Part shown: one piece after another, positions 44,370 to 55,557 of the stretch | How the letters are laid out: every line of letters begins with the position of its first letter | Numbering within the stretch: the stretch's first letter is position 1 | Origin: Pseudeuparius sepicola | Lineage: Eukaryota; Arthropoda; Insecta; Coleoptera; Anthribidae | Direction of reading: 5' to 3' | Assembly (NCBI GenBank): GCA_963920635.1 | Contig: OY987303.1 | Location: 55,551,223 to 55,615,222 of the forward strand | Length of the DNA stretch: 64,000 nt | Translations under genes and position numbers: made by a program | Notes under the pieces: generated by a model | What the model was told of the DNA's origin: nothing | Database searches by the model: none | The model's input: only the letters and a program-made list of their open reading frames with translations

Positions 44370-45605
44370 TTTTGCTAGATACGAGGTCGGTTAAATTCGG
44401 GCAAAGTTGCGGAATTTGATGCCGAGTAACATGGTAAAAAAAATTTTGGCTGGCCCTTCTCGTTTTGAAAATAATGCGAAAAAACTGAAAATTGTCGTTT
44501 TCGTTTTTATTTTTTTAAACCAAAACGAATGGGGCTGGAGATTTCTAAGTTAAACATTATTCGGGCACTTTTTTACAAGGAATCTAAATATGATCTCCCA
44601 TTTTTTGTCGCCTCCCTGGAGAAATATATGACTATAAACTTTTACTTCTATTGGATTTTTGCATTTTTGAAAAGAGGATTTTTTCTTTTTAAAATGATAT
44701 GTCACACATTATGCTTTAGTTTGTTTTTCTTGCCGTAATATCAAATTAATCGTTTTTACATAGAGTGCCTTGGAAACATAAGCCTATAGTTACCCATTTA
44801 TTGTTGCGAAGTGTGCTTTGGAATAATGTTTAACGGTTCAGTACAAATTCAGTTAATGTTAAATTTATTATTTAAATAAATCATAAACATACTACGAGAA
44901 TATGATCTGAGACTTTGTTATTTATTCGTCATTTGCCATATAACACATTAACACTAAAAAAGTCAAACTAGAAACATAAGATTGTTTATGGCTCGTCCAA
45001 TATCCCTTCGTCGTTATTTATATTTGAGGAATAATAAAATCATGTCACGCTTTTCTTCATGTGAAAATGATATTTTTGCAGTAAAATAAAGTATGTTATG
45101 TTTCCAAGGCATTCTATGCAGAAATGTCAAACATTATGGGCTTATGTTTCCAAGACACTCTATGCAAAAACGTCAAACATAACATTATGGGGCTTATGTT
45201 TCCAAGACACTCTATGCATTTACGGCAATTATGGCAAGAAAAACAAAGTAAAGCATAATGTGTGACATATCATTTTAATCAGAAAAAAATCCTCTTTTCA
45301 GAAATGCAGAAATCCAATATGGTGCCCATAAGAAAAATAAAAGATGATCGTCATATCTTTGACCAGGGAGGCGACGAAAAAATGCGAGATCATATTTGGA
45401 TTCCTTGTAAAAAAAGTCCTTAATAATGTTTAACTTAGAATTGTCCAGCCCCATTCGTTTTCGTTCAAAAAAATAAAAACGACAATTTTCAGTTTCTTCG
45501 CATTATTTTCAAAACGAGAAAGGCCAGCCAAAAATTTTTTACCATGTTACTCGGCATCAAATTCCTCAACTTTGCCCCAATTTAACCGACCTTGTATCTC
45601 TCAAG
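44370..45605. mobile_element. Palindromic element, about 1.24 kb
   Basis: The left arm (GATACGAGGTCGGTTAAATT, AACATGGTAAAAAAAATTTT, CCAAAACGAATGGGGCTGGA) is complemented by 45240-45605. The arms resemble those of the 33832 element. The centre carries four copies of TTATGTTTCCAAG.CACTCTATG in mixed orientation (44761-45225). Confidence 0.75.
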
Positions 45606-45821
45606 ATAACCAAGATCCTCATGCATAGACTCGAAATACGGTCACCATTTATATATTTTTTACACAATACTATACAAGCTTCGCATAGTATTGGGGTTCT
45701 GCATAAATAGTGTAAGATGTTGCGAATTGAATCCTTTTGCAAAATTCTTACAGTACCTACATGTTGGAACAGTAATTTCCTATGTTTGTTACTCGCATAT
45801 TTGTATCAAAAGTCTAAGTAA

Positions 45822-45881
45822 TACCACAGACCTATACTATAGTAGCGAAGCTAGCTTCGCTAGCTATATAGGTCTGTGGTA
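45822..45881. repeat. 60-bp perfect-stem hairpin
   Basis: TACCACAGACCTATA and TATAGGTCTGTGGTA flank a nested palindrome GCGAAGCTAGCTTCGC. Confidence 0.75.
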
Positions 45882-45889
45882 ATACTTAT

Positions 45890-47735
45890 GTAAAATCAAT
45901 GCTACGGCACCAAATTAGAAAAAAAAAACAAATTAAATCGATATGCCATATGCTTTTGGGGTCGAAACCTACCTACTACCTACTCAACAAAAACAATGTC
46001 CATTTTGAATTTAAGTAAACATACCTCTATACAATATTTCCCTGACTGTATCTATTTAACAGGAACAATAAAGTACATCACCCAGAGGGTAATCGGCTCA
46101 GACAAATCCATGCCTTATTTGTCCGAGATAATTAGCTATCTGTTTTAGATGGGGTGTGCTTTATAAAGTTACAAACTCCGCAGTATACTTTTACAACTTC
46201 TGTTTCAGTTGGTCCAACCTTTCGGGAAGGCTTGACCTTTGACATTTCCGCTGCTTATCCCGTCCCGGGCATATTCCAAGCGTAGGTACGTTTTTGCCTC
46301 TGTCTGTAGGAAAATTATACCGGAGAATATTGGATCAACAAGTCTTGAATCATAAAGGCGAGGCGGGGCGGTTATTCACAAAGAAAATGCATAAATTGGA
46401 GAGACAAGCAGTTTTGGAAATTCTCATTTTTGATTGCATAAGAAGAATTTTTTAAAATGTCCGCTGTTATTAGATTTCAGACCTCTAGAGAATAACGTAA
46501 ACTTACCAGTGCCTATGACACATTAAGGATTGATTTATCAAATTTTAATCTATATAAATCCATTATGGCGCGTTTATTGATGATTCTTAATATGGAGTAA
46601 AAGTAGGAGGACATCAATGGAAATAATTACTAACATCCCAAATCAAATCTGCAATATATTTTTCGTAAACAATATTTTAAAATTTATATTTTTTTATCCA
46701 GTAACTGACACAGTGATTTTTGACTAGATCCTTAGCCTGAATCTGATAAGCCCAATGACGTCAGATAGGTTTTGACGTCAATGGATAAGCCCAAAACCTG
46801 ACACCTTATAAAAATTGTCACTTATAATCTCCCTAGAGCATGAATTATTTCCGGAAATTTTTTTCGAGGTGCGAATTTTCTTAAAAAGTTCGCAACCGAG
46901 AAAAAAATTCCTGAATTTTAATTCTTGCTCGCGGGAAATTCGATACGAAAATTTCATGTCAAAACTATTTGAAAATACAATTAAATTGGTGACATATGGT
47001 GACTGGTGTTATTGTTGTATAGGAATAGGAGGGAGATTTCCACTTATTAATCTTACAGCTAGGTGCTTATGTGAGGGTGATTTCCGAAAAAATACACAAG
47101 TTGCCATGGCAACGTTAAGAAATGCTTGTGTTTTATTGGTTGTAGGTTACGTTATCTGTGGTTGTACCTTGTCGACATGAAATTTTCACAGCAATTTTTA
47201 AAAAGAAATACACAAGTGATTATTGTATGTAGAAATGTTTATTTATTCGTACATTCTAATTTCTAACTTTGGGTTTCCGATTTTGGAAATTATTATTTGT
47301 TCATATTTCACAGATGTTATTAATACAAATGTTCGCTTTTATTTAGGTAGGTAGGTACCTATTTCTTTTATTTTCTATGAATACATTGATTCTCGTATGT
47401 GTTCCCATTTTATTTAGCTGCAACTGTTTTTTTTTTTCATTTAATATTTTCTATCTGCTTTCTATTTATTGATCCCCTTCCTCTTTTCTTCTCTCTATCC
47501 TTCTTTTTTTCTAAAATTACTGTTTCTTCTGTTCCCTTGAAATGACAGACGGCATAAATTCTCTAGAGAGTCGTTTCTTAACTACACATCTTCGAACTTA
47601 TTTTGATTAATTGAATTTAATTTAACTTGGTAAACTTGTAAAGATCGTAATAGTAGTTATTGGTCGTGTTCGGCATTTTGGACAAGAAGAAGACATGGCT
47701 CAGAAACGTTGTGTGACGCTCTCGAAGACAGCACT
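45890..47735. other. No recognised gene; one short inverted repeat
   Basis: 46836-46932 is an imperfect hairpin (GAGCATGAATTATTTCC.. / ..CTGAATTTTAATTCTTGCTC). A 121-codon + strand frame at 46815-47180 runs through it and has no recognisable domain. Polypyrimidine-rich sequence lies at 47420-47530. Confidence 0.4.
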
Positions 47736-48491
47736 CTACACCTTTTCCAATTGTAATTAAGAAAGTATCAGTTCTAATTCAGATTTTTCAAATGTAATTC
47801 AGAAAACCTCAATTGAAATTCAGATTTTCCATATGTAATTCAGAAAATCCCAACTGAAATTCAGATTTTTCAAATGTAATTCAGAAAATTTCAATTGAAA
47901 TTTAGATTTTTCAAATGTAATTCAGAAAACCTCAATTGAAATTCAGAAAATTTGGTTTAAAGTGCATAAAACAATATAAATAAACTTCCTTATGTTCACA
48001 GACGATGCGGAAACCCTGTACATAGGTGTATTACACCTCTTCCAATTGTAATTCAGAAAGTATCTGTACATAAGTTTGCTGGGGTTTATTTCAATTATTT
48101 GAGATTTAAAATTGAAAAACACTTTAAAATTTCTTAGTTGCTATAAATTTTTTTATAATACGGAGTGTGTGGGGTTATTGTTATTTAAACCTATTATCAA
48201 AAAATCAGGTTTACAACTGTTATCTGGATTACATTTGATGTTATCTGATTTACAAGTGGGATTTTCTTAATTACAAATGAAATTTTCTGAATTACATATG
48301 GAAAATCTGAATTACAAGTGAGGTTTTCTGAATTACATTTGAAAAATCTGAACTACAAATGGGGTTTTCTGAATTGAAAAATCTGAATCACAAATGAGAT
48401 TTTCTGAATTACTTATGGAAAATCTGAATTACAATTGAGATTTTCTGAAATACATTTGTGTTTTTCTGAATTACAATTGGAAAAGGTGTAG
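47736..48491. mobile_element. FB-like foldback: inverted arms built of short tandem repeats
   Basis: Ends CTACACCTTTTCCAATTGTAA and TACAATTGGAAAAGGTGTAG. The left arm holds tandem units of about 27 bp (AATTCAGAAAA.CTCAATTGA / AATTCAGATTTTTCAAATGT) and the right arm holds the same units inverted (TCTGAATTACA.TTGAAAAA). The centre is unique AT-rich DNA. Confidence 0.8.
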
Positions 48492-48499
48492 TCAGTGCC

Positions 48500-50400
48500 A
48501 AATGTGACCAATAGCTGACACACTGTATAGCCAATGGCTGACAGGGCATTGGAAATATTTAACCTATTGACGTGAAATGTGTACACCACTATAAGTAAGG
48601 TTTATTGTGAGAGATAATTTTTGCATGGCTTGTGGTTTTCCCAGTAACTGACACCTATGTCAGGCATTGGCTTAGCATAGACATAACATAAGCCAATGCT
48701 GACACCCCAACCAAAATCTTCAAAAACTTAAAATAGTTCTAAATTTTTTTCTTACCTTGTTTGCTAGAAGTATAAGCCACAAAAATTAAGACAGATGAAC
48801 GCTGCTCTAAACAATTTCGCTAAGAAACCACAATGAATATACTCGAGGCGCTGCGTCGATTGGCGCACCGTAGAATATCGTAGCTCTAACCGTTTTTGCG
48901 CAAATTGCCTTACAGTCAAATCGAAAGTGAAAACTCGAAGTTCGTTTTTTTTTTCTAAATTTGTTGCTGCGTCCGGATTAAGCGCGTAATTCTACCAAAT
49001 CGATTTAGCATAGGGCTCACCGGTTTCGAGCACATAATTTTTTCGAAAATTCGACCCTTCGATTTTTGAGGTTTTGGACAATTTTGGATATTAAATACGA
49101 AATCTCGGAAACGACTGGACGCAATCGAATTTAACTTTTATTTCCGTCATCTACTGGTCTAACTACGACGGAAAAACCTATTTTCGGGGCAGGCTAATAT
49201 TTTTGGAATTTCAAAAAAGTGCGCTGGCCGGGCATTTAGAACTTCTTTAGAGGAATTTGGAGGCCGGATCCGTGTTCTACGGGTCAATTTACGTTGGATA
49301 GGCTAGTTTTGGACTCATTTTGAGGGCGTTTAAAAAGTTGCCAATTTGGAAAAGTCGACTTATAAGTCGACACTTCGACTTAAAAGTCGACATATATATA
49401 TATATATATACTGTGGTAATATGCACAAAGGACAGCAGTTAGAGGGATGCGCTGGTTTCTCAATTAGTGACTATTAATTTAACAGGTTGGCGATGAAATT
49501 CCCAGAACGCCTTGAGCATATGTTACGTTATTTTCCTTTATCAAATACTGAAATGCCACACACGAGAAAAAATATATCCACCGAGGGGTAGATAATTACA
49601 CGACAGAAAGGGCCTTGGAGGCCTCTCCCGGTACCGCATCGTTTAATATAAAATTCCACCCAAATGTCAAAGGTTATGCGCAACCCCCTGTCTTTGCGGT
49701 CCTCGAAATAAACAGCAGAATTAAATAACAAATGAATCCACAAGCCGCTGCTTGTGGATTCATGTATCATCATCGTTAACATTTACCAAGTATCCCAGTA
49801 AAAGCTAGTTTTAGAGAGAACAGACGGACATTCTAGCTACGATCTACGATCGTCGCAAATATCCCAAGTTTTATGAATTTACACATTGTCGTTTAAAAAT
49901 CAAAATATTTGTAGTTGGGAAAAGTGTTTTTTTTTATTATTTTCGATTAAAAATCAGGAAAGCTTTGGAAGTATTTGAAAATGGGGTAAACTTAATGGAA
50001 ACATAAAAAAAAAGAAAAAGAAAATGGGAAACAAACACAATCCTACCGTGTTAAAATATTAATTAAATATGGAATATTTTCTGTGATCTAAAAAGAAAGT
50101 TCTTTTTTAGTTTTCTTTTTCCATAGTGGGATGATTTTGGGATGTTTCGATTATAAGTTTACCGAATTTTCATATATTTCCTAACTCTTTATTTTTAATT
50201 GAAAACAATAAAAAAATCCAACTTTAAGGCTCTGTAGAAATATCGGCGATGTAACTTAATAAAACTTGACACGTTGGGGTTTCAGGAGGTGCTGAATAAA
50301 GGTACCTAGCCAGATTTCCGATAAAAAGTTCCCTAATAGCATAGCATTTTCCAAAAAAATATGTCCCTCGAGTGCATAGGCTCTAAATAATAGCCTGTCT
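48500..50400. other. No recognised gene; TCGAC palindromes and a (TA)n run
   Basis: 49353-49395 has repeated AAGTCGACTTATAAGTCGAC-type palindromes followed by (TA)10 at about 49391-49410. A moderately GC region at 48840-49330 and a - strand frame at 49528-49782 are unrecognised. Confidence 0.4.
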
Positions 50401-50403
50401 GTT

Positions 50404-50650
50404 CAATAATAGTTATTTATGTACCAATAAGGCACTGAAGTTCAACTTTTTATTTGCCTCAGCCAGGGGCCTCGGCAACTAAATTCCACGAGTCATAAAA
50501 AGAACTTCAGAACTACATATTATATTTTTTTGAAATCGGAAAAAAAAGTTTTATTAGGCAAGAAAATAATAATAAGGGATCACCCGTCCATGAACCAACT
50601 GCGCGCGGCGTTGCTTGACTTTAACGATCGCTCTACCTATACCCCGATTA
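50404..50650 (+). mobile_element. GTTATTTATGTACC family fragment
   Basis: AATAGTTATTTATGTACCAA through AAGTTTTATTAGGCAAGAAA to GATCGCTCTACCTA matches the outer part of 31647-31870 and the complement of 55140-55398. Confidence 0.65.
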
Positions 50651-50728
50651 CTGTAAGAAGTCCCGATTTTGTCAGATGACATTCTCCACAAAATCCCTAG
50701 GAATTTTCTGTTAACCATGGGTATATAC

Positions 50729-52672
50729 AGTGTGACCCATTTGTTTTGGGGTCAGTCTGTAAAAAGTGTATCAATCGTGCGATTTGGCTGATTTTTTTTT
50801 TAAATTGTAGAGCTCGATGAACTGTACATTTTGAACAAAAATTGCCTGGTTCGCATAAAATCCAAAGCCTACTATGACCGTTTTTATGAGCAAAATTTTA
50901 AGAAACCATATTAGCGTTTTTTTTTTGAAAAAATCTGTGTGCGCCAATGGATTGAGCACCCCTCGAAATGGGTATGTACAAAATTTCATCAAAATATTTC
51001 AAGTAATAACGATTTTGTAGAAAAATTAAAAATGCAGCCAAGGTACGTCTTTATTTTCAAAAATTCAAAGTTGGCCATGGAAAATAATTGAATTGTAATA
51101 ATACAACCTTATGCTTATAAACACAAAACATAAAAACAATTAAAATTATAAAATTTTTGTAACTTCTACCAAGCCTCCATTTTCTACAATGCATTTGTCG
51201 TTCCTCTTGCGTACATTCAAAATTACATTTCGTATTTGCTGTGGAGTAATTTCCTCACAACTACGGTTTATCCTAGCTTGCAGTTCTTGTAAATTATGGG
51301 GTCTTGACTTATAAACATTTTGCTTAAGTGTACCCCAAAGAAAAAAATCTAAAGGAGTTAAGTCCGGAGATCTCGGTGGCCACTCACAGAAAGGACTATT
51401 TCGCCCTATCCAACAGTTTTCAAAATTATTATCTAGCCAGTTTCTGATTAAACGAGCATTATGAATAGGACTACCATCTAACTGTAACTTTAAATTTAAA
51501 CGGTATCTTAATGGTAACTCATCTAAAGCATTTCTAAATTCAATTTCTAGAAAATTCAAGAAGCCAGCCGCATTCAAATTCCCTTCAAAGAAAAATGGGC
51601 CAATTATTCTGTCGCGTAGTATTCCACACCAAACGTTATTTTTTTGTGAATACCTATTGTCTCCTTGCATTTATTATAAACTCTGGATTTTCAGCTGACC
51701 AGTGACGGCAGTTTTGACTTGATACTACACCATTTGTAGTAAACGTGGCTTCGTCGGTGAATAAAATTTCATTTAAAAAGTTGCCATTATGGAGATATTC
51801 ACCTTGCAGCGAATAGCAAAATTCTAATCTTCTCTCCTCATCTCCTGGTTCCAGGGTGTGCAAAAATTTTGGCTTAAACGGTTTTATTTTGTTTTGCCTC
51901 AAACATCTCCTTATACTCTCTCTGGGTATATGAAGGTCTAAACTAGCCGTTCGAACACTATTTCGAGGATTGTCACTAAAGTATTGCAGAATTTGATTGT
52001 TATTTTCAACAAGTCCACGGCGTCCATTTTGCCTAGTTTTTAATAAATTTTTAGAAATCGATCCAGTTTCATCAAAAATATTGTTTATACGTTGTACAGT
52101 ACTTCGACTCACTGATCTACCTGGGTGTCTATTGTTAAATTCGGCCGCAGCTTCTGCTGCCGAGCGCTCGTTGTCGCCCACGAGTCGAACAATTTCTATT
52201 TTGTCTCTTATGCTTAAATATTCCATAATTATGATAATTAATTGTATTGAGCACAAACAATTTCTGAACTCAATTTAGACAGTTTGACACTTAATAAAAG
52301 TAAACAATTCAATTATTTTCCATGGCCAACTTTGAATTTTTGAAAATAAAGACGTACCTTGGCTGCATTTTTAATTTTTCTACAAAATCGTTATTACTTG
52401 AAATATTTTGATGAAATTTTGTACATACCCATTTCGAGGGGTGCTCAATCCATTGGCGCACACAGATTTTTTCAAAAAAAAACGCTAATATGGTTTCTTA
52501 AAATTTTGCTCATAAAAACGGTCATAGTAGGCTTTGGATTTTATGCGAACCAGGCAATTTTTGTTCAAAATGTGCAGTTCATCGAGCTCTACAATTTAAA
52601 AAAAAAATCAGCCAAATCGCACGATTGATACACTTTTTACAGACTGACCCCAAAACAAATGGGTCACACTGT
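50729..52672 (-). mobile_element. Mariner-like (DD41D-type) transposon with ~370-bp TIRs
   Basis: Ends CAGTGTGACCCATTTGTTTT and its complement are flanked by TA. The TIRs are nearly identical over about 370 bp (50729-51098 and 52304-52672); a 70-codon stretch inside them translates identically from both. Between them lies one transposase gene broken by a single frameshift. The other palindromes here are shorter versions of the same design. Confidence 0.9.
51146..52256 (-). pseudogene. IS630/Tc1/mariner-family transposase, one frameshift
   Basis: The N-terminal frame (52256-51654) starts MEYLSIRDKIEIVRLVGDNE and has HTH sequence SVSRSTVQRINNIFDETGS, then ILFTDEATFTTNG with the first catalytic Asp. 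It hits a stop just after IINARRQ. The second frame (51670-51146) continues YSQKNNVWCGILRD, LQLDGSPIHNARLIRNWLD (second Asp) and SPDLTPLDFFLWGTL (third Asp). I count 42 residues between the second and third Asp, close to the DD41D group. All catalytic residues survive and the break is a 1-2 base indel near 51660, so the loss is recent. Confidence 0.88.
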
Positions 52673-52740
52673 ATGTGTCTCAACCAATTAATGACGTCAC
52701 TCATTGATTTATGATGTGAAAAGTTACCCAAGTGATACGA

Positions 52741-53070
52741 AATAAATTAAAAGTAAAAAAATATTTTTAAAAAAAGCTTTTATTTAAATGCGCTAAAAAG
52801 AATAAAATAATCTTTTCTTTTAAAACTTTTACTATCAACTTATAACGTCATTCCACAATTTATATGATATAAAAGCTTGTCGCGAGATTTAAGTAGTGGT
52901 ATTTACTCAGTTTGAAAACTTAAATCTCGCGACAAGCTTTTATATCATATAAATTGTGGAATGACGTTATAAGTTGATAGTAAAAGTTTTAAAAGAAAAG
53001 ATTATTTTATTCTTTTTAGCGCATTTAAATAAAAGCTTTTTTTAAAAATATTTTTTTACTTTTAATTTAT
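52741..53070. repeat. Near-perfect palindrome, ~150-bp arms
   Basis: The arms run from AAATAAATTAAAAGTAAAAA to its complement at 53070. They contain TTATAACGTCATTCCACAAT and GCTTGTCGCGAGATTTAAG with exact complements, and about 25 bp of loop near 52905. Confidence 0.85.
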
Positions 53071-53195
53071 TTTGTAATTTTTAGTTTGGCCAGGTGTCTG
53101 AGTCTATTCATCTCAGTTAACGCATCATTGTTGCAAGGTCGTTTGCCGGTTAGTTTAGAACAGTCTAGCTCTTCAATGAGGAGACCTTCTAATGA

Positions 53196-53791
53196 CCATC
53201 TTGGGTGTTCCGCCATGTTGGATTTAGAATGACGTCACACATATAATCATGCATTGTCATCCAAATTAAACGTGTGTACAAAATTTCAGCTCGATCGGTT
53301 GAAATTTAACTAGTCCGCCATCTTGAGTGTTCCGCCATGTTGGATTTAGAATGACGTCACACATATAATCATGCATTGTCATCCAAATTAAACGTGTGTA
53401 CAAAATTTCAGCTCGATCGGTTGAAATTTAACTAGTCCGCCATCTTGAGTGTTCCGCCATGTTGGATTTAGAATGACGTCACACATATAATCATGCATTG
53501 TCATCCAAATTAAACGTGTGTACAAAATTTCAGCTCGATCGGTTGAAATTTAACTAGTCCGCCATCTTGGGTGATCCGCCATGTTGGATTTAGAATGACG
53601 TCACACATATAATCATGCATTGTCATCCAAATTAAACGTGTGTACAAAATTTCAGCTCGATCGGTTGAAATTTAACTAGTCCGCCATCTTGGGTGATCCG
53701 CCATGTTGGATTTAGAATGACGTCACACATATAATCATGCATTGTCATCCAAATTAAACGTGTGTACAAAATTTCAGCTCGATCGGTTGAA
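53196..53791 (+). repeat. 122-bp satellite, five copies
   Basis: Units start at 53196, 53318, 53440, 53562 and 53684; the last is shortened. Each has CCGCCATGTTGGATTTAGAA, a TGACGTCA site and AAAATTTCAGCTCGATCGG. The junction reads TTGGGTGTT (unit 1), TTGAGTGTT (2 and 3) and TTGGGTGAT (4 and 5), so duplication occurred in pairs. Confidence 0.92.
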
Positions 53792-53870
53792 GATATCTGC
53801 TTCAAAATTGAGTTGCAAGATTCCACCCGAACAAATTACATACATACATACATACATACATACATTGCAA
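53791..53870 (+). repeat. Tail with (ACAT)n microsatellite
   Basis: After the last unit the sequence runs GAAGATATCTGCTTC to (CATA)7 at 53838-53866. A TTTCA...CGATCGGTT block followed by a tetranucleotide tail resembles the 3' end of RTE-type LINEs or their SINEs. This is a guess. Confidence 0.45.
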
Positions 53871-54351
53871 GTTAAATAAAAGCTTTTAAAAAGAACATAA
53901 TAAGATAAAAACCCTATTGCAATCTCGATTATACCGCTATAAATAAAAAAGACCATGTCTATAACTAATTTTAATAATAATTTCAAACGTCATGGAAACA
54001 CTTTTCATTTTGGTATAATCAGCTGCTTTTGGCAGCGTCTATGGGCGGACTCAGGCAAATTTAGCTTCGGTGTGTCAAAGTGACAGTGAAGGTTTTCCAG
54101 ATCGTTCAATCTGGTTCAAACATTCGGCAATGAAAATATTCGCGGGTTTTCTAAGTTTCGTGAGTTTTACCGTTATCTGTGTTGTTCTTGTTCTTGTAGC
54201 TTTTCGTGTTATTAGTGCAAATGGGCTCGTTACTGACCTGAACTTATGACCCGGTTGCATTTTTTGCTGCATAGATGCCAACTTAGGATATCGAAATTAC
54301 CAATTGACAGTCCCAGTAAGGACTTCTTAAAATAATTTGAGTATAGGTCAA

Positions 54352-55398
54352 GTATGACAAGACACGGCGTCTTCGAATAGAAAAACCAAACTGCTGCTTG
54401 TTGTGCAGCCTCCATTACAAATATATTGATATTCAAACCTACTAAATTATTTATACTGAGAGATTGGGGTGCTATAGGTGACAATTTCGCAATGTGTACG
54501 AAAAGTTAACGGGCGATGGCTCCGCGTCTGACGTTTGATGTTTACATCTCGCCAAGGCCTACTTATTGAAAAAATTGTACAATAATGGGCTACTTCAGTG
54601 CCGATTTCTGAGCTTTTAATGACGATTTTGGCACACTTCACTGCCGATTTCAAGAAAAACAAGTTAACGAAATACTCTAGTGCTGCTGTCGGCAGGCTAT
54701 TTCCTATATATCGCGGTTTTCGATATAAAAACAACAAGGGCAGAAATAAACGCGTGTTTGTAAATAAGAGTAGTAGGTTTACTATATGTTTTCTTGAAAT
54801 CGGCATTAAAATGTCCCAAAATCGTCATTAAAAGCACAGAAATCGTACAATAATGTAGCCCATTATTGTACGATTTTTTCAATAAGTAGGCCTTGGCGAG
54901 ATGTAAACATCAAACGTCAGACGCGGAGAAATCGCCCGTCAAAAGTGACCAAATATTCAAAACCCGGCCGATAAAGGCTCATTTAACTTTTCGTACACAT
55001 TGCGAAATTGTTTCCTATAGAAGCGCAATCCTTCAGTATACATATTTTAGTAAATTTGAAAATCAATAGATTTGTTGTGTAGGCTGCACAAGAAGCAGCA
55101 GTTTGGTTTTTCTGTCAGAAGGTGCCGTACATCATTATACTTGTCCTAGGTAGAGCGATCGGTAAAGTCAAGCAACGCCGCGCGTAGTCGGTTCGTGGAC
55201 GGGTGATCCCTTATTATTATTTTCTTGCCTAATAAAACTTTTTTTTTCCGATTTCAAGAAAAATATAATATGTACCTCGGCACTGAAGTTCTTTTTATGA
55301 CTCATGTGGTTTATTTGCCTCGGCCAGAGGCCTCAGCAACTAAACTCCACATGAGTCATAAAAAGTTGAACTTCAGTGCCTTGGTACATAAATAACTA
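54352..55398. mobile_element. GTTATTTATGTACC foldback, both arms
   Basis: The right terminus CTTGGTACATAAATAACTAT is intact. Arms share AAACTGCTGCTT.TTGTGCAG, CGTCTGACGTTTGATGTTTA and CCAAGGCCTACTTATTGAAA with complements around a centre at 54600-54830. The left arm lacks about 230 bp of its outer end. Confidence 0.75.
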
Positions 55399-55557
55399 TT
55401 ACCAGGAGCATTTACTTTTTGAAGAGGGATCGCTATTATTATATATTCTTACGGAATTGAGTCGAAGGGCGCGCTTTAGGCTCATGCTCAGAGTGCATGC
55501 TCAAAGTATAAACACAGAACAAGGAAGGTATAAACTACTTAGGTATTTATTAAATTT

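Noticed and set aside
46190..46290. GC-richer segment with - strand reading RLEYARDGISSGNVKGQAF
   Set aside because: It is short, with no partner exons and no family recognition. It is not the missing CCDC85 terminal exon, which should lie left of 6868.
46815..47180. 121-codon + strand frame with a hydrophobic C-terminal stretch
   Set aside because: It runs through an inverted repeat, matches no family I know and has AT-driven composition. It is not supportable as a gene.
50771..52628. Two small proteins ending in VQFIELYNLKKKSAKSHD
   Set aside because: They are the two TIRs of the mariner-like element read in opposite directions. There is no independent coding evidence.
53196..53791. CRISPR-like array
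   Set aside because: The 122-bp units are contiguous with no unique spacers, in a eukaryotic genome. This is a satellite.
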